The position numbers and the translations under genes are program-made. Below, piece by piece: positions 7,589 to 15,222 of a DNA stretch of 19,091 nucleotides; the stretch's first letter is position 1; each line of letters starts with the position of its first letter. Below the pieces are notes generated by a model. The model saw nothing but the letters and a program-made list of their open reading frames with translations. It was not told where the DNA came from and made no database searches. The stretch spans positions 1-19,091 of the forward strand of contig JAEDGJ010000032.1 of NCBI GenBank assembly GCA_016297585.1, read 5' to 3'. This stretch comes from Clostridiaceae bacterium (GTDB lineage: Bacteria; Bacillota; Clostridia; Oscillospirales; QAMX01).

Positions 7589-8947
7589 ATGGAGAGAATG
7601 GAAACCAGTTATGAGCATCTCCGGACGCTTGTGGAGGAAGGAAAGCTCCTGCCGCTGCGAGAGGAGCTTCTGGAGATGAACGAGATCGACGTTGCGGAGT
7701 TTCTCGAGCAGATCGAGATGCCGCAGCGCATCGTCGTGTTCCGGCTGCTGCCGAAGGAGCTCGCGGCGGACGCGTTTGCCTATCTGGATTCGGAGATTCA
7801 GCGGGAGATCGTGCAGGCGATCTCCAACCGGGAGCTTTTCAGCCTGGTCGACGGGATGTATGTCGACGATACCGTCGATTTTCTGGAGGAGGTGCCGGCA
7901 AACGTCGTACGGCGCGTGATGGCGGTGGCCGACCCGGAGACGCGGGAGACGATCAACCGCTTTCTGCAGTATCCGGAGAACTCCGCCGGGTCGATCATGA
8001 CGTCGGAGATGATGGAGCTGCACGACCGCTGCACGGTGGCCCAGGCGATGTCGCAGATCCGCACGAGCGGCGAGGACCGCGAGACGATCTACATCTGTTA
8101 CTGCATCTCGGACAGCCGCCGCCTGGTCGGCACCGTCGAGCTGCGCGATCTGATCTTCCACGAGCCCGACGAGCTGCTGCGCGACATCATGGACGCCGAC
8201 CGCGCGCTGATCTGCGTGAACACGCATGACGATCAGGAAAAGGTCGCCGACATCGCGCGGCACTACGACCTGCTGTCGGTTCCCGTGACCGACAACGAGG
8301 GCAGGCTCGTCGGCATCGTCACGATCGACGACATCGTCGACATCATCGAGGACGAGAACACCGAGGACCTCGAGCGCATGGCGCTGATGCAGCCGTCGGA
8401 CGATACCTATCTGAAGACGGGCGTGCTGACGATGTTCAAAAACCGCATCGTGTGGCTCGCCATCCTGATGATCTCCGCGACCTTCACCGGCATGATCATC
8501 GAGGGCTTCGAATCCGCGCTCGCGGCGGTCGCAGGACTGACGGCGGCGATTCCGATGCTGATGGACACCGGCGGCAATTCGGGCAACCAGGCTTCCACGC
8601 TGGTCATCCGCGGCCTCGCGCTGGGCGAGATCCGCATCCGCGACTACTTCCGCGTGGTGTGGAAGGAGCTGCGCGTCAGCCTGCTCTGCGGCAGCGCGCT
8701 GGCGCTGCTGAACTTCCTGCGCATGCTCGTGCTCGGCAACCGCAACATCCCGATGATCCTCGTCGTCTGCGGCGCGATGTTCTGCGCGGTCATCTTCGCC
8801 AAGCTCGTCGGCAGCTCCCTGCCGATTCTGGCGAAGGTCGTCCACCTCGACCCGGCGCTGATGGCCGGACCGATGATTACCACCATCGTCGACGCGGTGA
8901 CGCTGCTGATCTACTTCTTCCTCGCCCGGTCGTTCCTGTTCGGATGA
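7589..8947 (+). CDS. mgtE: Magnesium transporter MgtE
   Basis: Magnesium channel/transporter of the inner membrane, 452 residues, the normal family length. The N-terminal helical MgtE_N domain spans about 1-130. A pair of CBS domains follows at about 135-260 (AGSIMTSEMMEL; VPVTDNEGRLVGIVTIDDIVD); in the family these sense cytoplasmic Mg2+ and close the pore. A connecting helix leads to five membrane segments at about 285-450. These hold the conserved pore region PMLMDTGGNSGNQAST (322-337) and the C-terminal AGPMITTIVDAVT motif with its Mg-selecting Asp. The ATG at 7589 is 8 nt after AAAGGA. Part of that site could pair upstream (TTCCG 7553-7557 with CGGAA 7573-7577). I see no M-box riboswitch in the 215-nt leader. 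No terminator separates it clearly from the exporter operon, so read-through is possible. Confidence 0.96.
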   Translation: MERMETSYEHLRTLVEEGKLLPLREELLEMNEIDVAEFLEQIEMPQRIVVFRLLPKELAADAFAYLDSEIQREIVQAISNRELFSLVDGMYVDDTVDFLEEVPANVVRRVMAVADPETRETINRFLQYPENSAGSIMTSEMMELHDRCTVAQAMSQIRTSGEDRETIYICYCISDSRRLVGTVELRDLIFHEPDELLRDIMDADRALICVNTHDDQEKVADIARHYDLLSVPVTDNEGRLVGIVTIDDIVDIIEDENTEDLERMALMQPSDDTYLKTGVLTMFKNRIVWLAILMISATFTGMIIEGFESALAAVAGLTAAIPMLMDTGGNSGNQASTLVIRGLALGEIRIRDYFRVVWKELRVSLLCGSALALLNFLRMLVLGNRNIPMILVVCGAMFCAVIFAKLVGSSLPILAKVVHLDPALMAGPMITTIVDAVTLLIYFFLARSFLFG

Positions 8948-8981
8948 CGGGGAAGGATTGTTTTTTTCAGGGAGAACGGAA

Positions 8982-9593
8982 ATGACACAGTACGAGAGAA
9001 TGGTCAGGGGACTACTCTATGATCCGGCGGATGAGGAGATCATGAGGGAGCAGGTCGTCTTTCAGGATATGCTCTGGGATTTCAACCGGCTGAAGCCCAC
9101 GGAGTATGAGAAAAAAGAGCAATACATGAAGACGGTTTTTGCGGAATGCGGAGAAAAATGTTACATTGAGCTCCCGTTTCACGCGAATTGGGGAGGGCAT
9201 CATCTGCATTTCGGCTCCGGGATTTACGCGAATTCGAACCTGACGCTTGTCGACGACGGCCATATCTACGTGGGAGACAAGGTGATGTTCGGCCCCAATG
9301 TTACCGTTGCGACCGCGAATCATCCGATCGATCCGGAACTCAGGGCCAGAGGGCTGCAGTACAATAAGGACGTTTTTATCGGCGAGAATACCTGGATCGG
9401 CGCCGGTGCGGTCATTGTCCCCGGCGTCCGTATCGGACAGAATACCGTGATCGGAGCGGGCAGCGTCGGTACAAGAGATATTCCGGACGGTGTCGTGGCC
9501 GTGGGGACTCCGTGCAGAGTCCTACGGACCGTCGGTGAGCATGACCGCGAGTTTTTCTATAAAACAGAAAGGATCGACTGGGAAAACCTATAA
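8982..9593 (+). CDS. Sugar O-acetyltransferase of the maltose/galactoside (Maa/LacA/NodL) family
   Basis: Predicted cytoplasmic acetyl-CoA-dependent O-acetyltransferase for a sugar or small glycoside. The 203-residue length is typical. Residues 1-55 match the N-terminal Mac domain, followed by a left-handed beta helix of hexapeptide repeats (IYVGDKVMFGPNVTVAT; FIGENTWIGAGAVIVPGVRI; GQNTVIGAGSV). The catalytic His is expected at 114 in TANHPID. The acceptor cannot be assigned. The start at ATG 8982 has GGGAG 7 nt upstream; an upstream in-frame TTG at 8958 has no good site. It follows mgtE by 34 nt. A run of seven Ts at 8961-8967 after an imperfect stem at the mgtE 3' end might give partial termination there. 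Confidence 0.93.
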   Translation: MTQYERMVRGLLYDPADEEIMREQVVFQDMLWDFNRLKPTEYEKKEQYMKTVFAECGEKCYIELPFHANWGGHHLHFGSGIYANSNLTLVDDGHIYVGDKVMFGPNVTVATANHPIDPELRARGLQYNKDVFIGENTWIGAGAVIVPGVRIGQNTVIGAGSVGTRDIPDGVVAVGTPCRVLRTVGEHDREFFYKTERIDWENL

Positions 9594-9656
9594 AATCCCC
9601 TGTGTCGGGCGGTCGGCGGGTTTCCCGCCGGAAGAAGAAAATACCGCATCGCAAAA

Positions 9657-9702
9657 TAAGCATCCGTATGATGGAAATCATACGGATGCTTAACGTTTTT
9701 TT
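9657..9702 (+). terminator. Intrinsic terminator shared by convergent genes
   Basis: Perfect 16-bp inverted repeat (9657-9672 with 9677-9692) closed by a GGAA tetraloop of GNRA type, followed by a run of seven Ts at 9696-9702. It ends the mgtE/acetyltransferase transcript. On the minus strand four Us follow the same stem, so it may also end the GH20 transcript arriving from 9731. A second, smaller 7-bp hairpin lies at 9614-9630 and has no T-run on either side. Confidence 0.92.
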
Positions 9703-9730
9703 ACAGGGAAGTCACTTTGCGCGGCAGGCG

Positions 9731-12070
9731 TTACCGCACGGCGGACACACCCGCGAGAACGAGCACGGAGGCGTCCGTCTGCGCGGCGTCGTAGCGCACC
9801 GACGCGATCGCGCGCGCGGGGTCGGGATTGTCCCAGGTCAGGGCGCAGACGAGCGTATCGCGCCCCGCGCCGTCCTTGCCCTCGCGCGACGGGTCGATAA
9901 ACCAGGTGCCGACGTAGCCCTGATGCCGGTAATACTGCTGCGGCAGCGGATCGGCGTAGCGGCGGTTCCAGCAGAGCACATTGCCGTTGTACTCGACGGG
10001 GATCGTGACGCTGCCGCCGTCTGCGTAACGGACGGTGTACGCGCCGATGGCGGGCAGGGGCTGCCACGCGATGCGGGGGAGGTTCCAGAGGGTCGCGTGC
10101 TCGAAGACGAGGCGGCGGCAGACGGCGTTCACGGGGATCTCCGCGCCGTCGGCAGGGATGGCGCCGGGTGCGAGCGAGAGCAGCGCGTCGGGGAGAGCGG
10201 AGCGTTCCGCATCCGGCAGCGCCAGCGCGGTTTTCCCGTCTTCGACGGGAAGACGGATGCCGCGCAGCGTATCGCGCAGCCGCGGCTGGAGCCGGGAGGA
10301 CAGCAGATGCGTGTAGGTGACGCGCTGTCCCTCGTCGTAGGCGGGGTTCCAGAGCATCTCGGCGGTATAGAGCAGATCCCAGAACTTGCCCTTTTTCGCA
10401 AGCGTGTATTCGTCCATGCGGCACCAGGTGGAAACCTCGCCGCCGAGCATATGGGGCTTTGCGGCGCGGGCGGAGTAGCGCGGATAGTGGGAGGAATAGA
10501 GGTTGCCCATGACGACGTCATAGCCGTAGGGCAGCAGGTGATCCTCCATGTCGAGGTCGAAATGGAAGTACCAGATGAAGTCGAGCATCACGATGTCGCG
10601 CGGCAGGCGGGAGACGGCGGGCGGGGACTTGTAGCGCTCGGTGGGATGGAGCATATCCGACCAGATCATCATGCGCAGCCCCTTTTTCGCAAGGTAGTCG
10701 TGCATGGCGGTCACATGCTTCGTGTACAGGTCGGCGGGGTCGAGCTCGCGGCAGCGCGGACAGACGCCGAGCTGGTAGATCTCGTCGTGTCCCATGTGGA
10801 CGAAGCGCTGCGGGCGGGCGACGGCGACGATCTCGTCGATCAGGTCGTAGATGATGCGGTAGCTCTCGTCCAGCGAGGGGCAGTAGCAGTGCGCGTAGAA
10901 CTCGTCGGGACGGGCGTCCTCGCCGCGCGTGTCGGAGACGACGTTCGTGCGCTCCTCGCGTTCGGCAAGCTCCGGATGGGCGTAGGTGATGTACTGGACA
11001 TGCCCGAAGCTCTGCACCTCGGGGATGATCTCAAAGCCGAAGTCGCGCGCGTAGTCGAGGAACGCGCGCACCTCGTCCTGCTCTAACAGTCCGCCGCCCG
11101 CGTCCATTTCGCCGTGCGGGAAGGCCGGCTGACGGTGCTCCGCCGCCGCGCGGTTGCCCTCCAGCCATGCCTCCGAGATCTCCGGATGGCGGAGAAAGCG
11201 CATCGCGCCGGCAAACTCGACGAAGAGCTGGTTATAGCGCATCGGGATCAGGACGTACCGGATCAGACGGCGCGCAAAGCCGAGCTCCTCGCGCGGCGGG
11301 AGCCCGAAATGGAAGCCGCGCATCGGCTTGTACGGCGCGTCCGTGACGGTGCAGAGCGCAAACCGGCCGTCCTCGCCGCAGGAAAGCAGCGTTTCGACGG
11401 CATACAGCAGCGGCAGCCTTGCCCCGGCGGTCAGCGTGACGCTGTCCGGCGTGATCTCGACGCGGTAGCGCTCCTCCGTCAGGGATTCGTCGACCGCGAC
11501 CGTCACCGGCACGCCGTCCGGCGCGTACCAGCCGCCGAAGCGCTCGGAAAGGCGGGAAAGCAGATAGTCCGCGGCAAAGGCGGCGTCGCCGGACGCGTCC
11601 GCGCGGACCTCGCCCAGGCGGACGGGTGCGCCGGGGACGGACACGATGCGCTCCGGCGTCGGATAGACGAAGGGCAGACCGTCTTCGGCGGCGCCGAGGA
11701 GCTCCGGCGCGGAAAACGCGAGCTTTTTCAGGTTCGCGCCGAGCCGCAGCGTCAGCGTCTGCGCCGTCACGCCGACGGGGATGGTCAGCTCGCCGGTCAG
11801 CGGCGCGCCGTCGCGGGCGTCCAGGATGCCCGAGGGACGGCCGTCGGCGAGGACCTGCGCATAGGGGATCTCCGAATCGGGAGCAAGGGCGAGCCGCACC
11901 GCGCCGACAAAGGCGGGAGCGGCAAGCACCAGCGCGACGTCGACGCCGGTATCGTAGACGGTGTCCCAGTTCCAGACATAGACGCCGCCGTCACAGGCGT
12001 CGGGCGGGAAGGGAAGGGAGGTGCCGCGATGGAAGAAGGCGGGAAATGCACAAAGCCGGCCGATAAACAT
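9731..12070 (-). CDS. Glycoside hydrolase family 20 (beta-N-acetylhexosaminidase-like) enzyme
   Basis: Predicted to remove terminal beta-linked N-acetylhexosamine (GlcNAc or GalNAc) by the substrate-assisted mechanism of GH20. It has 779 residues. Residues 1 to about 130 are an unassigned beta-rich region. About 135-250 resemble the GH20b domain, ending with TDAPYKPMRGFHFGLPP. The catalytic barrel follows, with a strand reading FGFEIIPEVQSFGH and the Asp429-Glu430 pair in HMGHDEI. GGEVSTWCRMDEY lies further on, and about 180 C-terminal residues look beta-rich, ending in a galactose-binding-like region. HMGHDE is a variant of the usual HxGGDE. No signal peptide or membrane segment is seen, so it probably acts on imported oligosaccharides. 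AAAGGAG, 10 nt before the ATG, lies inside the last codons of thiN, which suggests coupled translation. Confidence 0.85.
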   Translation of the reverse strand: MFIGRLCAFPAFFHRGTSLPFPPDACDGGVYVWNWDTVYDTGVDVALVLAAPAFVGAVRLALAPDSEIPYAQVLADGRPSGILDARDGAPLTGELTIPVGVTAQTLTLRLGANLKKLAFSAPELLGAAEDGLPFVYPTPERIVSVPGAPVRLGEVRADASGDAAFAADYLLSRLSERFGGWYAPDGVPVTVAVDESLTEERYRVEITPDSVTLTAGARLPLLYAVETLLSCGEDGRFALCTVTDAPYKPMRGFHFGLPPREELGFARRLIRYVLIPMRYNQLFVEFAGAMRFLRHPEISEAWLEGNRAAAEHRQPAFPHGEMDAGGGLLEQDEVRAFLDYARDFGFEIIPEVQSFGHVQYITYAHPELAEREERTNVVSDTRGEDARPDEFYAHCYCPSLDESYRIIYDLIDEIVAVARPQRFVHMGHDEIYQLGVCPRCRELDPADLYTKHVTAMHDYLAKKGLRMMIWSDMLHPTERYKSPPAVSRLPRDIVMLDFIWYFHFDLDMEDHLLPYGYDVVMGNLYSSHYPRYSARAAKPHMLGGEVSTWCRMDEYTLAKKGKFWDLLYTAEMLWNPAYDEGQRVTYTHLLSSRLQPRLRDTLRGIRLPVEDGKTALALPDAERSALPDALLSLAPGAIPADGAEIPVNAVCRRLVFEHATLWNLPRIAWQPLPAIGAYTVRYADGGSVTIPVEYNGNVLCWNRRYADPLPQQYYRHQGYVGTWFIDPSREGKDGAGRDTLVCALTWDNPDPARAIASVRYDAAQTDASVLVLAGVSAVR

Positions 12071-12074
12071 AGGT

Positions 12075-12728
12075 TTATGACTCCTTTCGCGGTAAAAAAT
12101 GTTCCATACGGCAGGCGGCGCTGTCCCAGAGGACGAGCAGCGAGCCGTTTTCGACCCGGATGAGCGCGTCGGCGCCGGTAAAGGAATTGCTGACGCCGAG
12201 GGGGAAGGAGGAGGTGAGCGTATAGCCGGACAGCGGGTAATAGAGCCCCTCCAGCGTGACGCCGCGCGCCTCGCCGCCGAAGGCGAAGACGGACAGCGTG
12301 CCGGGGGAGGGCCCGGGGAAGCGGAGCGCTTCGTCGGTGATGACGGTCGCCGTCATGCCGCCGCCGATGAGGAAGCCGTGCGCGCCGTGACGGCGCAGGA
12401 AAAGCAGCGTCTGCAGATTCGCGATCGTATGGTCGAGCCGCCCGCCGACGCCGCCGTAGAGCAGAAACACGGTGCAGCCGCGTGCGAGTCCTTCCCGCAC
12501 GGCGAGCAGCATATCGGTATCGTCCTTTTCGACGGGGTGGCGCACGACGGGGCCTTCCGGCGTAAAGCCGAGCGAGTCGAAGTCGCCGACGGAGAGATCG
12601 GGCTTCCTGCCGAGCTCGCGAAGGGTGCGGTAGCCGCCGTCCGCCGCGATGACAAAAGCGCCGTCGGGGATCGCGGGCGGGTCATCCGGCGGGAAGGCGC
12701 CGAAGATACAGCAGACAGACTGGGACAT
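12075..12728 (-). CDS. thiN: Thiamine pyrophosphokinase
   Basis: Transfers a pyrophosphoryl group from ATP to thiamine, making the cofactor thiamine diphosphate from salvaged thiamine in the cytoplasm. The 217 residues show the family motifs: AADGG (28-32), GDFDS (48-52), KDDTD (68-72) and GGRLDHTIAN (95-104) in the catalytic domain, then a C-terminal thiamine-binding beta domain ending with SNSFTGADALIRVENGSLLV. The ATG at 12728 has AAAGGAG 9 nt upstream. It is first in a two-gene unit with the GH20 enzyme, whose start lies 4 nt after its stop. It is transcribed from the promoter at 12800-12828. I see no TPP riboswitch in the ~65-nt leader. In many Firmicutes this gene sits near rpe and rsgA; neither is here. 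Confidence 0.95.
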   Translation of the reverse strand: MSQSVCCIFGAFPPDDPPAIPDGAFVIAADGGYRTLRELGRKPDLSVGDFDSLGFTPEGPVVRHPVEKDDTDMLLAVREGLARGCTVFLLYGGVGGRLDHTIANLQTLLFLRRHGAHGFLIGGGMTATVITDEALRFPGPSPGTLSVFAFGGEARGVTLEGLYYPLSGYTLTSSFPLGVSNSFTGADALIRVENGSLLVLWDSAACRMEHFLPRKES

Positions 12729-12799
12729 GTTTTTTATCTCCTTTTGCGGTCAGTACGATCCATGCGCGGGGATTTTTCAAAAAAGCAGATTCTAACGGC

Positions 12800-12828
12800 A
12801 CTATAGCATAAAACCTCCCGGTTGTCAA
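12800..12828 (-). promoter_or_regulatory. Sigma-A promoter for thiN-GH20
   Basis: On the minus strand, a perfect TTGACA (12828-12823), a 17-bp spacer and TATAGT (12805-12800). It is among the strongest-looking promoters in the window and gives a leader of about 65 nt before thiN. Confidence 0.85.
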
Positions 12829-12899
12829 CGCCCAGCCCGCCGTCCGGTGTGCGCAGAAGGCGCGGAGGGTCGAAATCCGGCCGAAAACGGCGGTTTTTC

Positions 12900-12928
12900 T
12901 TGCGTTTCGGCGGATACTATGGTATAAT
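12900..12928 (+). promoter_or_regulatory. Sigma-A promoter for the flotillin gene
   Basis: TTGCGT (12900-12905), a 17-bp spacer and a perfect TATAAT (12923-12928). The leader is about 130 nt and holds a small hairpin, GCGGC (13029-13033) with GCCGC (13038-13042), shortly before the AAAGGAG site at 13048-13054. With the thiN promoter this explains the 335-nt gene-free stretch 12729-13063. Confidence 0.82.
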
Positions 12929-13063
12929 AAAAAAGGAAAAGAAGCGCATCGGACGCCATCGGAAGGGAGTGTGCTGCGGCGTTTTGTGGCGCGCTTTTTC
13001 GGGGAAAGGTACAGTTTTTTTGCATGCTGCGGCGTCTGCCGCGGAGGAAAGGAGCGTTTTCGT

Positions 13064-14485
13064 ATGCTGTTTGCACTTGCTGTCATGGTGATCGTCATCC
13101 TGACGCTGTTTTTCACCTCCTATATGAAGGCGCCGCCCGATACCGCCTACATCATCTCCGGTATCAAGCGCGGCAAGACCGCGGGAGAGCGCAACGCGCG
13201 CGTCGTCGTCGGACGGGCGACGCTGCGGATCCCGTTTCTGGAGCGCGTCGACCGGCTGCGGCTGAATCTGATGCAGGTCGACATCAAGACCGATTCCGCG
13301 GTGCCGACGGCCGAGTATATCAACATCTTCATCGACGGCGTCGCGAACATCAAGGTGTCCTCCGACGAGCAGTCGATCCTGCGCGCGGCGGAGAACTTCC
13401 TCGGGCGCAAGCAGGAGGAGATCGCTGCCGTCGCCCAGCAGGTGCTGGAGGGCAACATGCGCGAGATCGTGGGACAGATGCGGCTTGCCGATCTGGTGCA
13501 GAACCGCGATCTGTTCGCGCAGAAGGTGCTCGAAAACGCCGCGGAGGACATGCGGCGCATGGGGCTCGAGATCGTCAACCTGACGATCCAGAATTTCGTC
13601 GACAAAAACGGCGTCATCGAGGATCTGGGCATCGACAACATCGTCCGCATCCGCAAGGACGCGGCGATCGCGAAGGCCAACGCCGAAAAGGACATCGCCA
13701 TCGCCGAGGCGCAGGCCAAGGAGCTGAGCAACAAGGCGCGCGCGGAGTCCGACATCCAGATCGCCGAGCAGAACAAGACCGTCGAGGTCAAGCGTTCCGA
13801 GTATAAGCGCGAGCAGGACGCCCGCCGTGCGGAAGCCGACGCCGCCTATGCGATTCAGGAGCAGGAGCAGCGTCGCACGATCGAGACGGCGTCCGTCAAC
13901 GCCGACATCGCCCGCCGCGAGCGCGAAGTGGAGCTGCGGGAGCGGGAGGTGGCGCTGGCCGAGCGTTCGCTGGACGCCGAGGTGCGCAAGAAGGCCGACG
14001 CCGAGCGCTACGCGATGCAGCAGCGCGCGGAGGCAGAACGCTACCGCACGGAGCAGGAAGCCGCCGCCCGCCGCGTCGCGATGGAGGAGGAAGCCCGCGG
14101 CATCGAGGCGAAGGGCCGCGCCGAGGCCGACGCGATCCTGGCGAAGGCCGAAGCGATGAAGGCGATGGGGGAGGCGAGCGTGCTCGAGATGGTGCTCGCG
14201 GCGCTCCCCGAGATGGTCAAAAATGCCGCTGCGCCGTTGGAAAAGACCGACAAGATCGTGATGTACGGCGACGGAAACGCGACAAAGCTCGTCGGCGACG
14301 TGCTGAGATCCGCGTCGCAGGTGACGGAGGGACTCGCGGAGAGCACCGGCATCGATCTGCGCGCGCTGCTGGCGGGCTTCCTCGGCGGACGCGCGGCATC
14401 CGCGCCGCAGCAGCCCGAGGACACCGCGCCAAAAGGCGCTGCGCCGGAAGAGACGCCGGCGATTAAGACAGAAGATAACGGCTGA
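13064..14485 (+). CDS. floT: Flotillin-family (SPFH/band 7) membrane scaffold protein
   Basis: Flotillins organise membrane microdomains and help membrane-bound signalling and secretion complexes assemble. The product has 473 residues. A single N-terminal hydrophobic segment (about 1-20) anchors it. The SPFH domain runs to about 190 (RIPFLERVDRLRLNLMQVDI; EYINIFIDGVANIKV; LEIVNLTIQNFVDKNGVIED). A long Ala/Glu/Arg-rich coiled coil of the flotillin type follows (about 200-385) and the tail is Pro-rich. ATG 13064 is 9 nt after AAAGGAG. The frame stays open upstream to a GTG at 12971, but that extension is Cys- and Arg-rich and lacks a well-placed ribosome binding site. It has its own promoter and terminator. 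There is no NfeD partner next to it, unlike the yuaF-floT operon of Bacillus. Confidence 0.92.
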   Translation: MLFALAVMVIVILTLFFTSYMKAPPDTAYIISGIKRGKTAGERNARVVVGRATLRIPFLERVDRLRLNLMQVDIKTDSAVPTAEYINIFIDGVANIKVSSDEQSILRAAENFLGRKQEEIAAVAQQVLEGNMREIVGQMRLADLVQNRDLFAQKVLENAAEDMRRMGLEIVNLTIQNFVDKNGVIEDLGIDNIVRIRKDAAIAKANAEKDIAIAEAQAKELSNKARAESDIQIAEQNKTVEVKRSEYKREQDARRAEADAAYAIQEQEQRRTIETASVNADIARREREVELREREVALAERSLDAEVRKKADAERYAMQQRAEAERYRTEQEAAARRVAMEEEARGIEAKGRAEADAILAKAEAMKAMGEASVLEMVLAALPEMVKNAAAPLEKTDKIVMYGDGNATKLVGDVLRSASQVTEGLAESTGIDLRALLAGFLGGRAASAPQQPEDTAPKGAAPEETPAIKTEDNG

Positions 14486-14493
14486 TATCAAAT

Positions 14494-14549
14494 GCGCCCC
14501 GCGCCGCAAACCGGAACATCCGGAAATTTGCGGCACGGGGCGTTTTTTT
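14494..14549 (+). terminator. Intrinsic terminator after the flotillin gene
   Basis: Long imperfect stem: CGCCCCG and GCCGCAAA on the left (14495-14510) pair with TTTGCGGC and CGGGGCG on the right (14527-14542) around a single C/A mismatch. An inner CCGG/CCGG pair closes the loop. A run of seven Ts follows at 14543-14549. The spore protein transcript converges on the same structure. Confidence 0.93.
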
Positions 14550-14559
14550 GTGTCTGTGC

Positions 14560-14760
14560 TTACTTCATCGAGTTCTCGTAGGACTCGATCATCTTCTTGA
14601 CCATCTGGCCGCCGACGGAACCGGCCTCGCGGGAGGTCAGGTCGCCGTTGTAACCTTCCTTCAGGTTCACGCCAACTTCGTTGGCAGCTTCCATCTTGAA
14701 CTTATCCATGGCGGCACGAGCCTCGGGAATGTTCAGTTTGTTGCTGTTCTTGCTAGACAT
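14560..14760 (-). CDS. Alpha/beta-type small acid-soluble spore protein (SASP)
   Basis: Spore-core protein that coats DNA in the dormant spore, protects it from UV and heat, and is degraded at germination. The 66-residue product is slightly short but contains the family signature. The first conserved block, EARAAMDKFKMEAANEVGV (13-31), includes the region where the germination protease GPR normally cuts, near Glu24. The second is SREAGSVGGQMVKKMIE (43-59). The usual Gln/Asn-Gly-Ser is here Glu-Ala-Gly-Ser. The start at ATG 14760 has AAAGGAG 9 nt upstream; a longer open frame upstream has no coding character. Expression in the forespore from sigma-G would be expected, but I could not find a convincing sigma-G promoter. 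This gene is the clearest sign that the organism forms endospores. Confidence 0.95.
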   Translation of the reverse strand: MSSKNSNKLNIPEARAAMDKFKMEAANEVGVNLKEGYNGDLTSREAGSVGGQMVKKMIESYENSMK

Positions 14761-15222
14761 GATCCAAATCTCCTTTCGTTTGATTGAGCAATACGCTCGT
14801 TGGGTATCGCAAACATATCTTTTCCCGCAAGCGGGCGAATATGCGAATTTGACACTTGGTAATTTTTGTGATAACAAAAGGCGGAAAATAAAATTATAAT
14901 ATGAAAAATTTGGTATGAATGCGTCATTTTCAAGGCAATATTTACTTGCAGAAACAACACCGCGACAAATGAAAATGTTGGATTATCAGGCGGTGAATTG
15001 TTAATTGCACTTGATTTATATAGAAATAAGCAGTATAATACACAAGAATGAGCGCAGTATGCATATCTTGTTTTATGATACTGAAAATCGTAAAATCCAT
15101 GCGTTTTGCCGGATAGACAGACCCGGCCGTTGATCCACCTTATTGCGGGCAATCTGCGGGAACGCTGTTTCGGGAGGAGGGCGAGGATGACGCCTTTAGT
15201 CGAAAAGCAAGGAGTACCTGAA
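14761..15222 (+). other. AT-rich intergenic spacer between the SASP gene and the glycan locus
   Basis: No convincing gene in 462 nt. The part from about 14840 to 15100 is much more AT-rich than its surroundings. It contains small hairpins (CCCGC 14824-14828 with GCGGG 14831-14835; GAGC/GCTC in the SASP leader) and the glycan-locus promoter at 15011-15039. A second possible plus-strand promoter is TTGACA (14849-14854), a 17-bp spacer and a weak TAACAA (14872-14877). The stretch from 15046 to 15222 is probably the leader of the sugar transferase. Confidence 0.6.
15011..15039 (+). promoter_or_regulatory. Sigma-A promoter of the glycan locus
   Basis: TTGATT (15011-15016), a 17-bp spacer and a perfect TATAAT (15034-15039). 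The predicted start near 15046 gives a leader of roughly 175 nt before the sugar transferase. That leader holds a small hairpin, GCCGG (15108-15112) with CCGGC (15123-15127). Confidence 0.75.

Noticed and set aside
6839..8845. A 668-codon minus-strand open frame opposite the second ATPase and mgtE
   Set aside because: Same antisense artefact; the plus-strand products are clear family members.
9614..9630. A second terminator upstream of the main one
   Set aside because: The 7-bp stem with a TTT loop has no T-run on either strand.
9602..11086. A 494-codon plus-strand open frame, and similar ones to 12163, opposite the GH20 gene
   Set aside because: Composition is typical of the antisense of a GC-rich gene; the minus strand carries the catalytic HMGHDE motif and a good ribosome binding site.
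12971..13063. A 31-codon N-terminal extension of the flotillin starting at GTG 12971
   Set aside because: It is Cys/Arg-rich, would put residues before the membrane anchor that flotillins lack, and its ribosome binding site is too close. ATG 13064 has an ideal AAAGGAG.
14761..14880. Sigma-G promoter for the spore protein gene
   Set aside because: A GCATA -35-like sequence occurs, but the sequence 17-18 nt downstream is a poor match to the sigma-G -10 consensus, so I do not annotate one.
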